A DNA stretch of 20,255 nt from Saccoglossus kowalevskii (taxonomy: Eukaryota; Hemichordata; Enteropneusta; Harrimaniidae), in contig NW_003124907.1 in NCBI RefSeq assembly GCF_000003605.2, forward strand, positions 395,055-415,309, read 5' to 3'. The notes under the pieces were generated by a model that saw only the letters and a program-made list of their open reading frames with translations, was not told the origin of the DNA and made no database searches. The translations under genes were made by a program, and so were the position numbers. Below are positions 10,191-18,030 of this stretch, one piece after another; the stretch's first letter is position 1; every line of letters starts with the position of its first letter.

Positions 10191-10312
10191 CTCGGAAAGT
10201 TTCTTGGATAATAAAACATGACCTAAAGTGGGATCGGCGAATGTACCGGCGACTGACTGACTATGCCGATCTCACTTTAGGTCATTTTTTATTATCCAAG
10301 AAACGTTCCGAG
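10191..10312. repeat. Near-perfect inverted repeat (48-bp arms, 26-base loop)
   Basis: Left arm 10191-10238 (CTCGGAAAGTTTCTTGG...) and right arm 10265-10312 (...CCAAGAAACGTTCCGAG) pair at 45 of 48 positions. The loop is 26 bases, with GACTGACTGACT inside. It could be a foldback MITE, or a transcribed hairpin. It lies in the intergenic region between the two head-to-head genes. Confidence 0.9.
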
Positions 10313-10920
10313 CACCTGTGGTTGTAGCCTAGCATCCAACTCCGGGATCCAACCCCTTTACCAAAGCACAGAGAAATACTAGTATATGAACATGGATCCA
10401 ATAAATTGGAGTGTAGTTATATTATCAATTTTGGGTGATGTCAAATTCCCTGGGGGCGTCGCGACATTCAAAATCTCCATTGTTGAGTCTCAGTCAAGTT
10501 TATTAGTTGCCTGAGGTTGGGGCCAGGCGTTATGGTTAAATTCCCCTGCTTGTGAAAGACTAGTCAAATCAAAACATTTTCTCACGAACTGAGTAACTAT
10601 ATCATTTCTATAATTAAATAATACGTGAACCTCATCACCAACTTCTCCACATGTCGCAAGTTTTAATTGACTGGTTGTGACTACTGAGAACTCTATTTTG
10701 TTAAACTAATTCGATGTCTATATGGTTAGAAATATAATCCAAATAATCTTCACACTTGCTTTGTTAAATGACATAAGTTTTGAATTTGTTGTTTTCCTTT
10801 TTATTAAGATCAGACAATTTTGAAACCCGGGAAACGAACACTGTTGTGCATGCTGCAAAAATAACATCGACAAGCAAAAAGTATCAAACAAGACTATTAA
10901 AAATATATATGTTATAGACA
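10313..10920. other. Intergenic, nothing recognised
   Basis: Unique-looking AT-rich sequence between the hairpin and the microsatellite. No splice-bounded coding stretch or repeat structure was seen. Confidence 0.5.
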
Positions 10921-11060
10921 AAGACAAATAAATAAATAAACAAACAAATAAACAAACAAACAAACAAACAAACAAACAAACAAACAAATAAATAAATAAA
11001 TAAATAAATAAATAAAATAAAATAAACAAACAAACAAACAAACAAATAAATAAATAAATA
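10921..11060. repeat. (TAAA)n/(CAAA)n compound microsatellite
   Basis: About 140 bases of alternating TAAA and CAAA tetramers. The long open frames on the minus strand here are only the tetramer read as Phe/Leu/Tyr/Ile/Cys/Val and are not genes. Confidence 0.97.
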
Positions 11061-11229
11061 ACCATAATTTGTATTGGACATGATCCCATGAAGTCTCCAC
11101 ATTAGTTTGTTTACTTTCATGTTAGATTCAACCTAAGACTGTCGTTTGTATTATTATTCTTGCTTATTGTGCTTGCTGTCCATATATACAACATTTAACA
11201 GAGGATGACTTCCCCCTTTCCATTCTTTC

Positions 11230-11420
11230 TTGGAATGATGGACGTGAAGAATAGCACGGTTCACCCGGGATGCAACGCGGCAGCGCGTATCATTGGCTGG
11301 TCCCCGCCTCTACGCCCAGCCGGATCACGTGATCTGACGCACAGTTCAGCGAACGCGTATCACCGGCGCGAGGCACTAGAGGGCGCAAATGGAACATATA
11401 GTACAATCGCTCGGACGTTA
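11230..11420 (+). promoter_or_regulatory. CpG-rich promoter-like region upstream of the repeat-protein gene
   Basis: This stretch is much richer in G, C and CpG than its surroundings. It holds an inverted CCAAT box (ATTGG, 11292-11296), a GC-box-like CCCGCC (11303-11308), a perfect 12-base palindrome GATCACGTGATC around the E-box CACGTG (11323-11334), and CACTAGAGGGCGC, close to the CTCF core (11374-11386). It ends about 150-200 bases before the first coding ATG, so a 5' UTR would start nearby. The promoter role is inferred; no transcription start is visible. Confidence 0.55.
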
Positions 11421-11576
11421 CTACGCAACAAAACGACACAACTAAGTTCATAAGTTTTCCTGTTGTAGTTGTCTACACATCTTACGTATTATTACGGCTT
11501 TGGAAAGACTTGAGTTCAACGAATTACAGATTTTAAATCCAGAAAGTGACCCAGGCCAAAAGCAGTACTCTTCAGT

Positions 11577-11708
11577 ATGCATATTACATGCAGTTCCACG
11601 GATGGCGACGAGGGATGGAAAAACGATGGTCATCGCAGATCAAACGGATATCGTGATTCATTACTGGACATATGGTATCCTCAGGACAGTGAGATTGAAA
11701 ACAATCAG
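11577..11708 (+). CDS. Unrecognised repeat-protein gene, exon 1 (coding part)
   Basis: 44 codons from ATG 11577 to CAG, then donor GTATGA, phase 0. It reads MHITCSSTDGDEGWKNDG and ends WYPQDSEIENNQ. A TGA lies in frame 51 bases before the ATG. A longer open frame covers the same DNA in another phase, but it has no ATG until 11599 and would not splice in phase to exon 2. This start is therefore preferred. Confidence 0.72.
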
Positions 11709-14700
11709 GTATGAACCATATTTTTGCATTCCTTAAAATTATTCATTACGTTCGATGTTAACTGTCTGGGACACACGTTATGTCCGCGCATTTCTGATGG
11801 GCGTATTGCGTGTTGTTTGACGACATGGCTTTCATTACAAATACAAATGTATACTCGATGCGCTTGCATGGTTACTTTACTGAGCAAGGTATTTAATGCT
11901 GAATTTAATATATGTAATCAGGAGCAGTTGAAGTAAAATCATATTTTCAAATCATATACATTTACAATAATTGTATTTTTTTTAAAAACACTCAGGGTGG
12001 CCAGGATGAAAACGACTTGGAAATGTCTTCCTTGCACTGGATGCAGGTTCATCTGTCTTACGCCGACTTAGACAAGAACCACCTTAAACGCCGACGGGAG
12101 CGAGAAATTGCTGGAGAAGAGCGAACACTGAAGCCACCTTTCAAAATGTACACCAATAATAATGGTCAGAAAATGTTTAACGCTCCACGTCAGAAGCCTA
12201 AGGTATGTTTCAAACTAATATTAAATAGAATATTTTTCCATAATCTGCATAATCTGCATAATCATGCTAAATTATGCGTATGACGTTCGCCTTCCGTTTG
12301 CTATGTATCATGATGAAATAGGAGAAAGCTGATAGAACCGATAAAAAAAATATATAGAAAATTATAGTAGGTAGTTGTAGACCCTGGTAATAGTATAACC
12401 ACAAACTTTTCGGGCAAAGTATTCTTTCTCAATAGTAGATCTGGACAGTTTAATGTATCCTAGAAAAAGCAAGTTGCATCTATATTTGTACATGATATAG
12501 TTTCCTGACAGTACAATTCAGTACACATACTGTACGTTTATCTCTGAACACTAAAACTATAATATTTCTGTATTTCAAAGGATCCCATGTCATGTGAAGC
12601 GGGTTTTCCCGATTTTGTAGCGATATATGCTCGTCTACCCGCTGAAGAACAAGTCAACTTTGACACAGGCAACGTGGTTTTCCGTTGGCATAACGGCCAA
12701 TATGGCAATGAATATATGCCTACTATAAAAAAACTGAAGCAGTTTTGTCAAGAACACCTTTCCGCTCACCAGTATTATGCAGGGTATGTAATTGTTTGTT
12801 TCATTGTTGCGGTTGTTGGTGTTGTTGTTCCAAATCGTGGCTTTACTCGTTCAGCTTCGTCGTGATCCTCACGCAACGCGTACTTATACATCAAGGCTGA
12901 AACGCCAGCATTAACGGTTATAATGTTGTTTCACCAGATCGAGAGCAGACACTCCTGTTTCTGAGGTGGCCGACGTGAAAGAGACTGGTCAGATGGAGTG
13001 TTTTTCAAGTAGTCAATCCCAACTTCCGGCAAAACAAATAACTGCCACACCTGACAATAATGGTTGCCATGGCTGGCCATCATCTGACGCAGCAAACAGC
13101 TTCCAGGAAACACAAAGTACACAAAATCAGGTAAAACGCCACCCGGGTGTAAGCAATCGTTAGTTTCATTCGCAGAGGGCGCTACATAGCGTTATTGTTA
13201 CCCCCGCCTGCACAACTTCACGCTAACATCTTGAAAACATTTTTCTTCACAGTTCAATTCATCCCTGTTCCTAGCAGCATTAATGAAAACTTGCAAAGAT
13301 CAATACCCGGGTATTCCCCTCACATCGTTAATAAATGGCAATCTTGATTCCCAAGACGATTCTTGGAACATGGACCGCAATTTACAACATGAATACAACC
13401 AATCATCAAACAGCCTGACTTCACTATACGACCAGATGTTGTCTACCACTCACCCATACCCGCGTTACAGTGATATGACGTCACAACAGGTACGTACAAA
13501 CTATTATTTTTAAGGCCATCTGTGGGTTATCTTGAGATTGGGAAAGTGTTACGGTCGAAAAAAAATCGTTAGGCCAGATGGTTTGAACTATGACAATCAT
13601 TGATCCAATGGTCTGTAAACGTCATGTAGGTGACTGCTGCCCAACACAGATGTACATTCACCGATAGAGGGCGCCACCCACGTAATATTACATTACTATT
13701 TATATTTCACGTTACGCAGAATGCATTCAACGATTTTGCCAAATACCAGTATATCAGTAGTACAACTATTGTTGCTATGGTGACAGAAGTATCTAAACAC
13801 GTTTTTCCTCTTCACAGACATTTCATGCAGACCCTGCTTATATGCCAGCCACCTTCACACAGGATCCATACCAATCTCAATACAGCCCTCAAGTAAACGG
13901 GGATCCATATCACCACCAGATGTTGAACTCTAACCTGTACCCAATTTACAGTAGTATGACGTCACAACAGGTATGAACGCATCAACAAATATTTACGAAA
14001 TATTCAAGTCGTTACGTACAATTCAATTCCTAAGAAGTCTTGAAACAACCAAGTGCTGGGGATTTCTTTAGTTATCCAGGAACTGTTTAGTGTTATACAC
14101 TAAGTTTGGCTTGTATTTGTATTTGGCAAAAATGATTTGAAATGAGTACTCTCGACGAAACAAAGGCATTCGCTTCATTCATTCATTCGAGTGGTTACTA
14201 TTGGCCAATTGAATATCATTGGAACGTTTTTAATTGACCTCGTTGCGCACTGTGCTCGTTGATTGGCTTGTTTGCTTTAACTGCCATTGAAATTTATAAA
14301 TATGAAGACGAAGGAAATGCCTTTACTGCGCATAGAGTAAATGTGAAAGCGAATGACAGGCAGTGCGTCATTTTAGGGGGAACAGGAATCTTCTACTTCT
14401 ACAAGTAGATTGATCAGTTCCCAGTCATGGAAGGAAGGCATGCTGATTGGTGCGTTTGTAAGCTACTGAATATACTATAATTTGAGCGTATTTTACTATG
14501 CCGTTCTTGTTGTAGCCATCATGTGCCAAAAAAGGCCATGAGATGACGATGTTAGGAACAACCAAACTAACAACATTCCAGCCTCTGCATATAAATTAAT
14601 AATGATATTTAATTTTTCAGGATTTACCATGGAAATATAATTCCACCATAATGGACGTATACAACCGACTGACGTATGAACACCAGTCGACCTTTGACCC

Positions 14701-16469
14701 CTTGAATGTGGTTAAAACATGGTGTGATGGGGAATATACATACACATACAGAAATAACTTCAGTAATGTTGAACAGCTGTGTCACATGGAATTGTATGTT
14801 CACCAGGGTTATATTGGGTAAGTTGCAGTCCTATATTTGACTTTTAGGTCATTTGTGGTCTTCTTTCATTGTTTATTGTTCATCATTTTGACAACATGTC
14901 TTGTTAATGTTGTGTTATCACTGAGGGTGATATTTATTCTGATACAACAAGTAACATGAACGTTCTCTTTTCAGATCACGAGCAGACACCCCTGTACTAC
15001 CTGAATTGGCTGCGTGCCTCATTGAGTCAGAACTGGCAGCAGAAAGAGCAGATGCCGCTATACTGCCTGAATTGACCACCAAATGTCTCACTGAATCAAA
15101 ACAGGCAGCAGAGAAAGCAGAGACCCCTGTACTACCTTATTTGGCCACTGAATGTCTCTCAAATGAATGTCTCACTGAATCAGAACAGGTTGCAAAGAAA
15201 GCTGACATCCCTGTACTACTTGAATTGGCCACCCAGTGTCTCTCCAGCAAATGTCTCACTGATTCAGAACAGCATGCCGAAGAATTAGCGGACACCACTG
15301 TACCACCCAAATTGGCCACTGAATATCTCATTGAATCAGAAATGGCAGCAAAGAAAGTTGATACCTGTGTACTACCATGTTTGGCCACTGAATGCCCCTC
15401 CAATGAATGTCTCACTAAATCAGAACAGGCAGCAGAAAGAATCAACACCCCTGTACTGCAGCATTTGGCCACTGAATACCTCTCCAATGAGTGTCTCACT
15501 GAATCCGAACAGCGTGCAAAAGCAGACATCCCTGTACTACTTGAATTGGCCACCACATGTCTCACTGAATCAGCAAAAATTGCTGACACCTCTGTACTAC
15601 CGTGTTTGGCCACTGAATGTCTCACTGAATCAAAACAGGTAGCTAAAAAAGCTGACACCACTGTATTAACTGAATTTGCAGGCAAATGTCTCTTCAATGA
15701 ATATCTCACTGAATCAGAATCGGGAGCCGAGAGAGCAGACACTGTACTATCTGAACTGACCACTAAATGTCTCACTGAATCAGAACAGGCAGCTAAAAAA
15801 GCTGACACCACTGTACTAACTGAATTGGCAGGCGAATGTCTCTTCAATGAATGTCTCACTGAATCAGAACAGGCAGCTAAAAAAGCTGACACCACTGTAC
15901 TAACTGAATTGGCAGGCGAATGTCTCTTCAATGAATATCTCACTGAATCAGAACTGGCAACAGACAGAGCATACAACTCTGCACTACCTGAATTGGCCAC
16001 AGAATATCTCTTCAACCTTTCCCCAGAGTCTGAACAAGCAGCAGAGAGAGCTGACACCCATGTACTTCCTAATATGGCCAATGAAAGTATCTCCAACAAA
16101 TGCCTCCCAGAATCAGAACAGGCTGCAGAGACAGCAGACACCACCACAGAGTCAACTACCCCTGATACTGTCGTTCCTGCATCATATGGGGTCCAAGCTT
16201 CAAACACAATCAAGTCAGAGCAGGCTGCGAACAAACCTAATCACACTAGCAGTCCTGCACCAAGGTCAACACCCAACATCCACATACACCCTCTGACTGC
16301 TAAATGTTCAGCTAATGCCATGATTAAAGACTCAAATACCTCGCCAGATCCCAAGAAGAATGGCTCAACAAAAACGCGGCTGCACTGGAGCAGCAGTGGA
16401 ATTATGACAGCGTTAAACATACCTGGCCTACTAACGAGCTTCCTCATGTTTCTGTCACCAGTGGGTTGA
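11577..16469 (+). CDS. Unrecognised eight-exon gene: duplicated 59-residue domain plus long tandem-repeat C-terminus (938 aa)
   Basis: Exons: 11577-11708, 11996-12202, 12581-12783, 12938-13130, 13253-13489, 13818-13970, 14621-14817, 14975-16469. Every intron is GT-AG and phases join in one frame. The start is the first ATG after an in-frame TGA. Parts in order: acidic N-terminus (1-44); a basic patch KRRRERE (about 74-80); domain copy 1 (123-181); a Ser/Gln/Thr-rich segment (182-245); two segments each ending MTSQQ (246-324, 325-375); domain copy 2 (383-441); about 15 repeats of 23 or 28 residues (443 to about 830); a polar stretch; a hydrophobic C-terminal 22 residues. Copies 1 and 2 align without gaps at 21 of 59 identical positions. 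Each is followed across a phase-2 intron by SRADTPV, so the exon pair was duplicated. There is no signal peptide. The basic patch could be a nuclear signal and the tail could anchor in membrane; these point different ways and neither is proven. Function unknown; I recognise no named domain. Confidence 0.82.
11996..12202 (+). CDS. Unrecognised repeat-protein gene, exon 2
   Basis: 69 codons, phase 0 at both ends, acceptor ACTCAG| and donor |GTATGT. Contains SSLHWMQVHLSYADLDK, then the basic run KRRRERE (possible nuclear localisation signal), then PPFKMYTNNNGQKMFNAP. Not matched to any family I know. Confidence 0.8.
12581..12783 (+). CDS. Unrecognised repeat-protein gene, exon 3: domain copy 1
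   Basis: 67 codons plus two bases. It carries the first 59-residue domain, with FVAIYARL, FDTGNVVFRW, NGQYGNEY, QFCQEHL and HQYYAG as its core. Positions shared with copy 2 include Y-x-RL, E-x-Q, FD, NVV, W, G-x-Y, Q-x-C, L, HQ, Y and the final G. Acceptor TTTCAAAG|, donor |GTATGT. Confidence 0.87.
12938..13130 (+). CDS. Unrecognised repeat-protein gene, exon 4
   Basis: One base finishing the split Gly codon, then 64 codons ending CAG at donor GTAAAA. It begins SRADTPVSEVADVKE, the same start as exon 8, and then becomes a Ser/Gln/Thr-rich stretch. It appears to hold one degenerate copy of the motif that is expanded in exon 8. Confidence 0.83.
13253..13489 (+). CDS. Unrecognised repeat-protein gene, exon 5
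   Basis: 79 codons, phase 0 to phase 0, acceptor TTCTTCACAG|, donor |GTACGT. It starts FNSSLFLAALMKTCKDQYPG and ends YDQMLSTTHPYPRYSDMTSQQ minus its first residue overlap with exon 6 pattern QML...YPxYSxMTSQQ. The low-complexity, Tyr/Asn/Gln/Ser-rich sequence suggests a disordered linker. Confidence 0.83.
13476..13483. promoter_or_regulatory. Perfect CRE palindrome TGACGTCA inside exon 5
   Basis: TGACGTCA, the full cAMP-response-element core, six bases before the end of exon 5 and part of the coding sequence for MTSQQ. The same word is at 13957-13964 in exon 6. A regulatory role is only a possibility; the codons alone explain its presence. Confidence 0.3.
13818..13970 (+). CDS. Unrecognised repeat-protein gene, exon 6
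   Basis: 51 codons, phase 0 to phase 0, acceptor CTTCACAG|, donor |GTATGA. It ends HHQMLNSNLYPIYSSMTSQQ, a diverged copy of the end of exon 5. The last 16 coding bases plus the following GTA are identical in both exons. The exon could be skipped or included without changing frame. Confidence 0.8.
13957..13964. promoter_or_regulatory. Perfect CRE palindrome TGACGTCA inside exon 6
   Basis: Second copy of the same coding TGACGTCA, six bases before the exon 6 donor. It was retained when the exon end was duplicated. Confidence 0.3.
13971..14620 (+). other. Intron 6 of the repeat-protein gene
   Basis: The longest intron of the gene at 650 bases. It has a CATT run (CATTCATTCATTC, about 14177-14189) and a 10-base palindrome ATTGGCCAAT near 14201, but no extra exon between the GTATGA donor and the TTTTTCAG acceptor that I can support. 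Confidence 0.6.
14621..14817 (+). CDS. Unrecognised repeat-protein gene, exon 7: domain copy 2
   Basis: 65 codons plus two bases, acceptor TTTTTCAG|, donor |GTAAGT. It carries the second 59-residue domain, with IMDVYNRL, FDPLNVVKTW, DGEYTYTY, EQLCHMEL and HQGYIG as its core. It aligns to exon 3 without gaps and has the same phases (0 in, 2 out). Confidence 0.87.
14975..16469 (+). CDS. Unrecognised repeat-protein gene, exon 8: tandem-repeat array and C-terminus
   Basis: One base, then 497 codons and TGA. After SRADTPVLPELA come about 15 head-to-tail units. Short units run ADTPVLPELATECLTESEQ plus AAEK; long units add five residues (SNECL or FNECL type) in the middle. Units vary at many sites but the frame never breaks, so the array is under coding constraint or young. 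Two adjacent 84-base units (15801-15884, 15885-15968) are nearly identical over their first 70 bases. The end is Ser/Thr/Pro-rich, then SSSG and a hydrophobic 22-residue tail (IMTALNIPGLLTSFLMFLSP...). Glu/Lys/Ala-rich units suggest helical or disordered structure. The antisense open frame here is a by-product of the repeat. Confidence 0.87.
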
Positions 16470-16558
16470 GAGATGGATTTTTGCCAATAGACATCTGTAT
16501 TATTTATTTATTAGTTTTTTTTTTTATTTTCACTTAATATTGATGTATATAAATCATG

Positions 16559-16564
16559 AATAAA
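16559..16564 (+). terminator. Polyadenylation signal AATAAA of the repeat-protein gene
   Basis: A canonical AATAAA 90 bases after the stop at 16469, followed within 35 bases by a T-rich run. This is the usual arrangement at a metazoan mRNA 3' end. Confidence 0.65.
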
Positions 16565-16589
16565 TTGTCTCAGGAGTGAATTATGTAAT

Positions 16590-17186
16590 GTCATTTTTTT
16601 TCATTGCAATTTAGGTTATTTAAATGATCCTCCACTGTGGATGGGTTACAAACAACCCCATTTGTAGCTATGATATAACATATCAAACATCAGCAACTTT
16701 CAAACCAAGCAACATTTTATAGGCCGAAAAATTCCACACTACCAGAAATAACCCACGATTCTCTATTTGTACCGGTAATACTGTTAAATTTAGCAAGTTT
16801 TAGATAGTTTTTCTGCACCCCCATCACGTGTTATCACAGCATGTTATGTAACTCCTTTTGTTCAAGACACTGAGCCAATGAAACCACACCTGATTTATGT
16901 ACATATAACGATATATTGTATTTCATCACACATCTCATACTTATACAGCTCATTCAGTACAGTGCCCATGCATCCACACTGCTTGTCGATTTGGAAATTA
17001 TTTGTTTGAATATCAGGGCACTATCGCTCAAAAAAAATGCTCAATTATTATTCAGTGAGGCGAAACGCACTCTTCACTTAGATCATGCATGAACAAGATA
17101 GTCCTGAAAATAGCACTTTCCTAGTAAATTGGTACTGTTTTGAACTAAGAAATTACTTTTCAAACAAGTCATTGTGCTCGTCATAT
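16590..17186. other. Intergenic, nothing recognised
   Basis: AT-rich sequence downstream of the repeat-protein gene. No coding stretch or clear repeat was found. Confidence 0.5.
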
Positions 17187-17304
17187 TAAAGTGGAGGGGT
17201 TGTCACGAGTGCGTCTTGAAACTTGAGTCCCAAGTGGTGTATACAACAGATTGTTTATTTACATCAAATTCAAACACGTGTTGCGTGGCGACCCCTCCAG
17301 TTTA
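17187..17304. mobile_element. Inverted-repeat element, probable MITE
   Basis: TAAAGTGGAGGGGTTGTCACG (17187-17207, arm of 21) is inverted at 17284-17304 with three mismatches. Similarity continues inward for about 20 more bases at a lower level. Total length 118 bp, no coding capacity. No clean target duplication seen. Confidence 0.5.
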
Positions 17305-17334
17305 AAAAAAAACATGTCTAAGTAATCACACTTT

Positions 17335-18030
17335 AAACAAACAAGATGGCCGCCAGTCGACCATATTTGATCAAATTGCAAATTGAATTGACATGTACAT
17401 GTATCCATTTATGACATGCTAAATATCAATGAAAATGACAGAGATATAGTAATATGGCCAAAAATAAAAACAGCTGTTATTCGGCCATCTGTGATCTATT
17501 ATGAAACAAAGTGACATGTATGATGTATGTGCCAAATACAAATGAAAATGGTACATAAATCATGGAAATATAGTAGCAAGGCCAAAAAGTCGGATGACTG
17601 TCAATCAGCCATCCTTGATCCGATTTTGAAACAAATTGTCATGAACATGTATCCTAACATGTATAAAGTATGTGCCTAAGTATGTGATCATTCCCTGTAC
17701 TAAACTATTTTTGTAATGTTTTGTATGTCGTGTCTGACGTTTTTACTGTTATGTGAATATGTATATTGTAATTTAAAATTTAAAAAAAAAAAAAAAGTAT
17801 GTGCCAAATTTGAATGAAAACTGACAAAGCATATCCAAGATACCACATTTAAAAAAAGATGTCTGATGTCGGCCATCTTTGATCCAATTGCAAAAAAAAT
17901 TGTCATGGACATGTATCCTAACATGTATACCCCGGTAATCTATGTACCAAGTACATGCATGTCCAAAATACAACTTTTTCAAAAAAGAAGATGGCTGCCA
18001 GTCGGCCATTTTGAATCAAATCGCTAAACC
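17335..18030. repeat. Tandem repeat, about 125-135-bp unit, about 5 copies
   Basis: Each unit has AAGATGGC-GCCAGTCGGCCAT, TTTGATC-AATTG-AAA, TTG-CATG-ACATGTATCC and ATGTGCCAA-AAATGAAAA. The GGCCAT anchor or its variants lie at 17359, 17483, 17607, 17871 and 18004. Spacing is 124, 124, about 135 (after removing the LINE tail) and 133. Units have diverged by point changes, so the array is old. Confidence 0.8.
17677..17796 (+). mobile_element. Short LINE 3'-tail insertion with poly(A) and target-site duplication
   Basis: About 120 bases of unrelated sequence end in a run of 15 A (with T-rich sequence before it typical of LINE 3' UTRs). It is flanked on both sides by the same 12 bases, AAAGTATGTGCC (17665-17676 and 17794-17805). 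It interrupts a copy of the tandem repeat, whose sequence resumes after the second duplicate. This is the signature of target-primed insertion of a strongly 5'-truncated retroposon. Confidence 0.75.

Noticed and set aside
10718-11120. Three long overlapping minus-strand open frames of Phe/Leu/Tyr/Ile/Cys repeats
   Set aside because: They are the TAAA/CAAA microsatellite read in different frames; all frames stay open because the tetramers contain no stop on that strand.
11446-11708. Alternative open frame over exon 1 (LERLEFNELQ..., MATRDGK...)
   Set aside because: It has no upstream ATG, and reading it would shift the frame so that it no longer joins exon 2. The 11577 ATG frame joins in phase 0.
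15137-16234. 365-codon antisense open frame over exon 8
   Set aside because: It mirrors the sense tandem repeat; its openness follows from the repeat unit. The sense frame has splice sites, a terminal stop and a homologous exon (exon 4).
15331-16296. Second sense frame with NQNWQQ-like repeats in exon 8
   Set aside because: It is the +1 shadow of the same repeat array and breaks into pieces.
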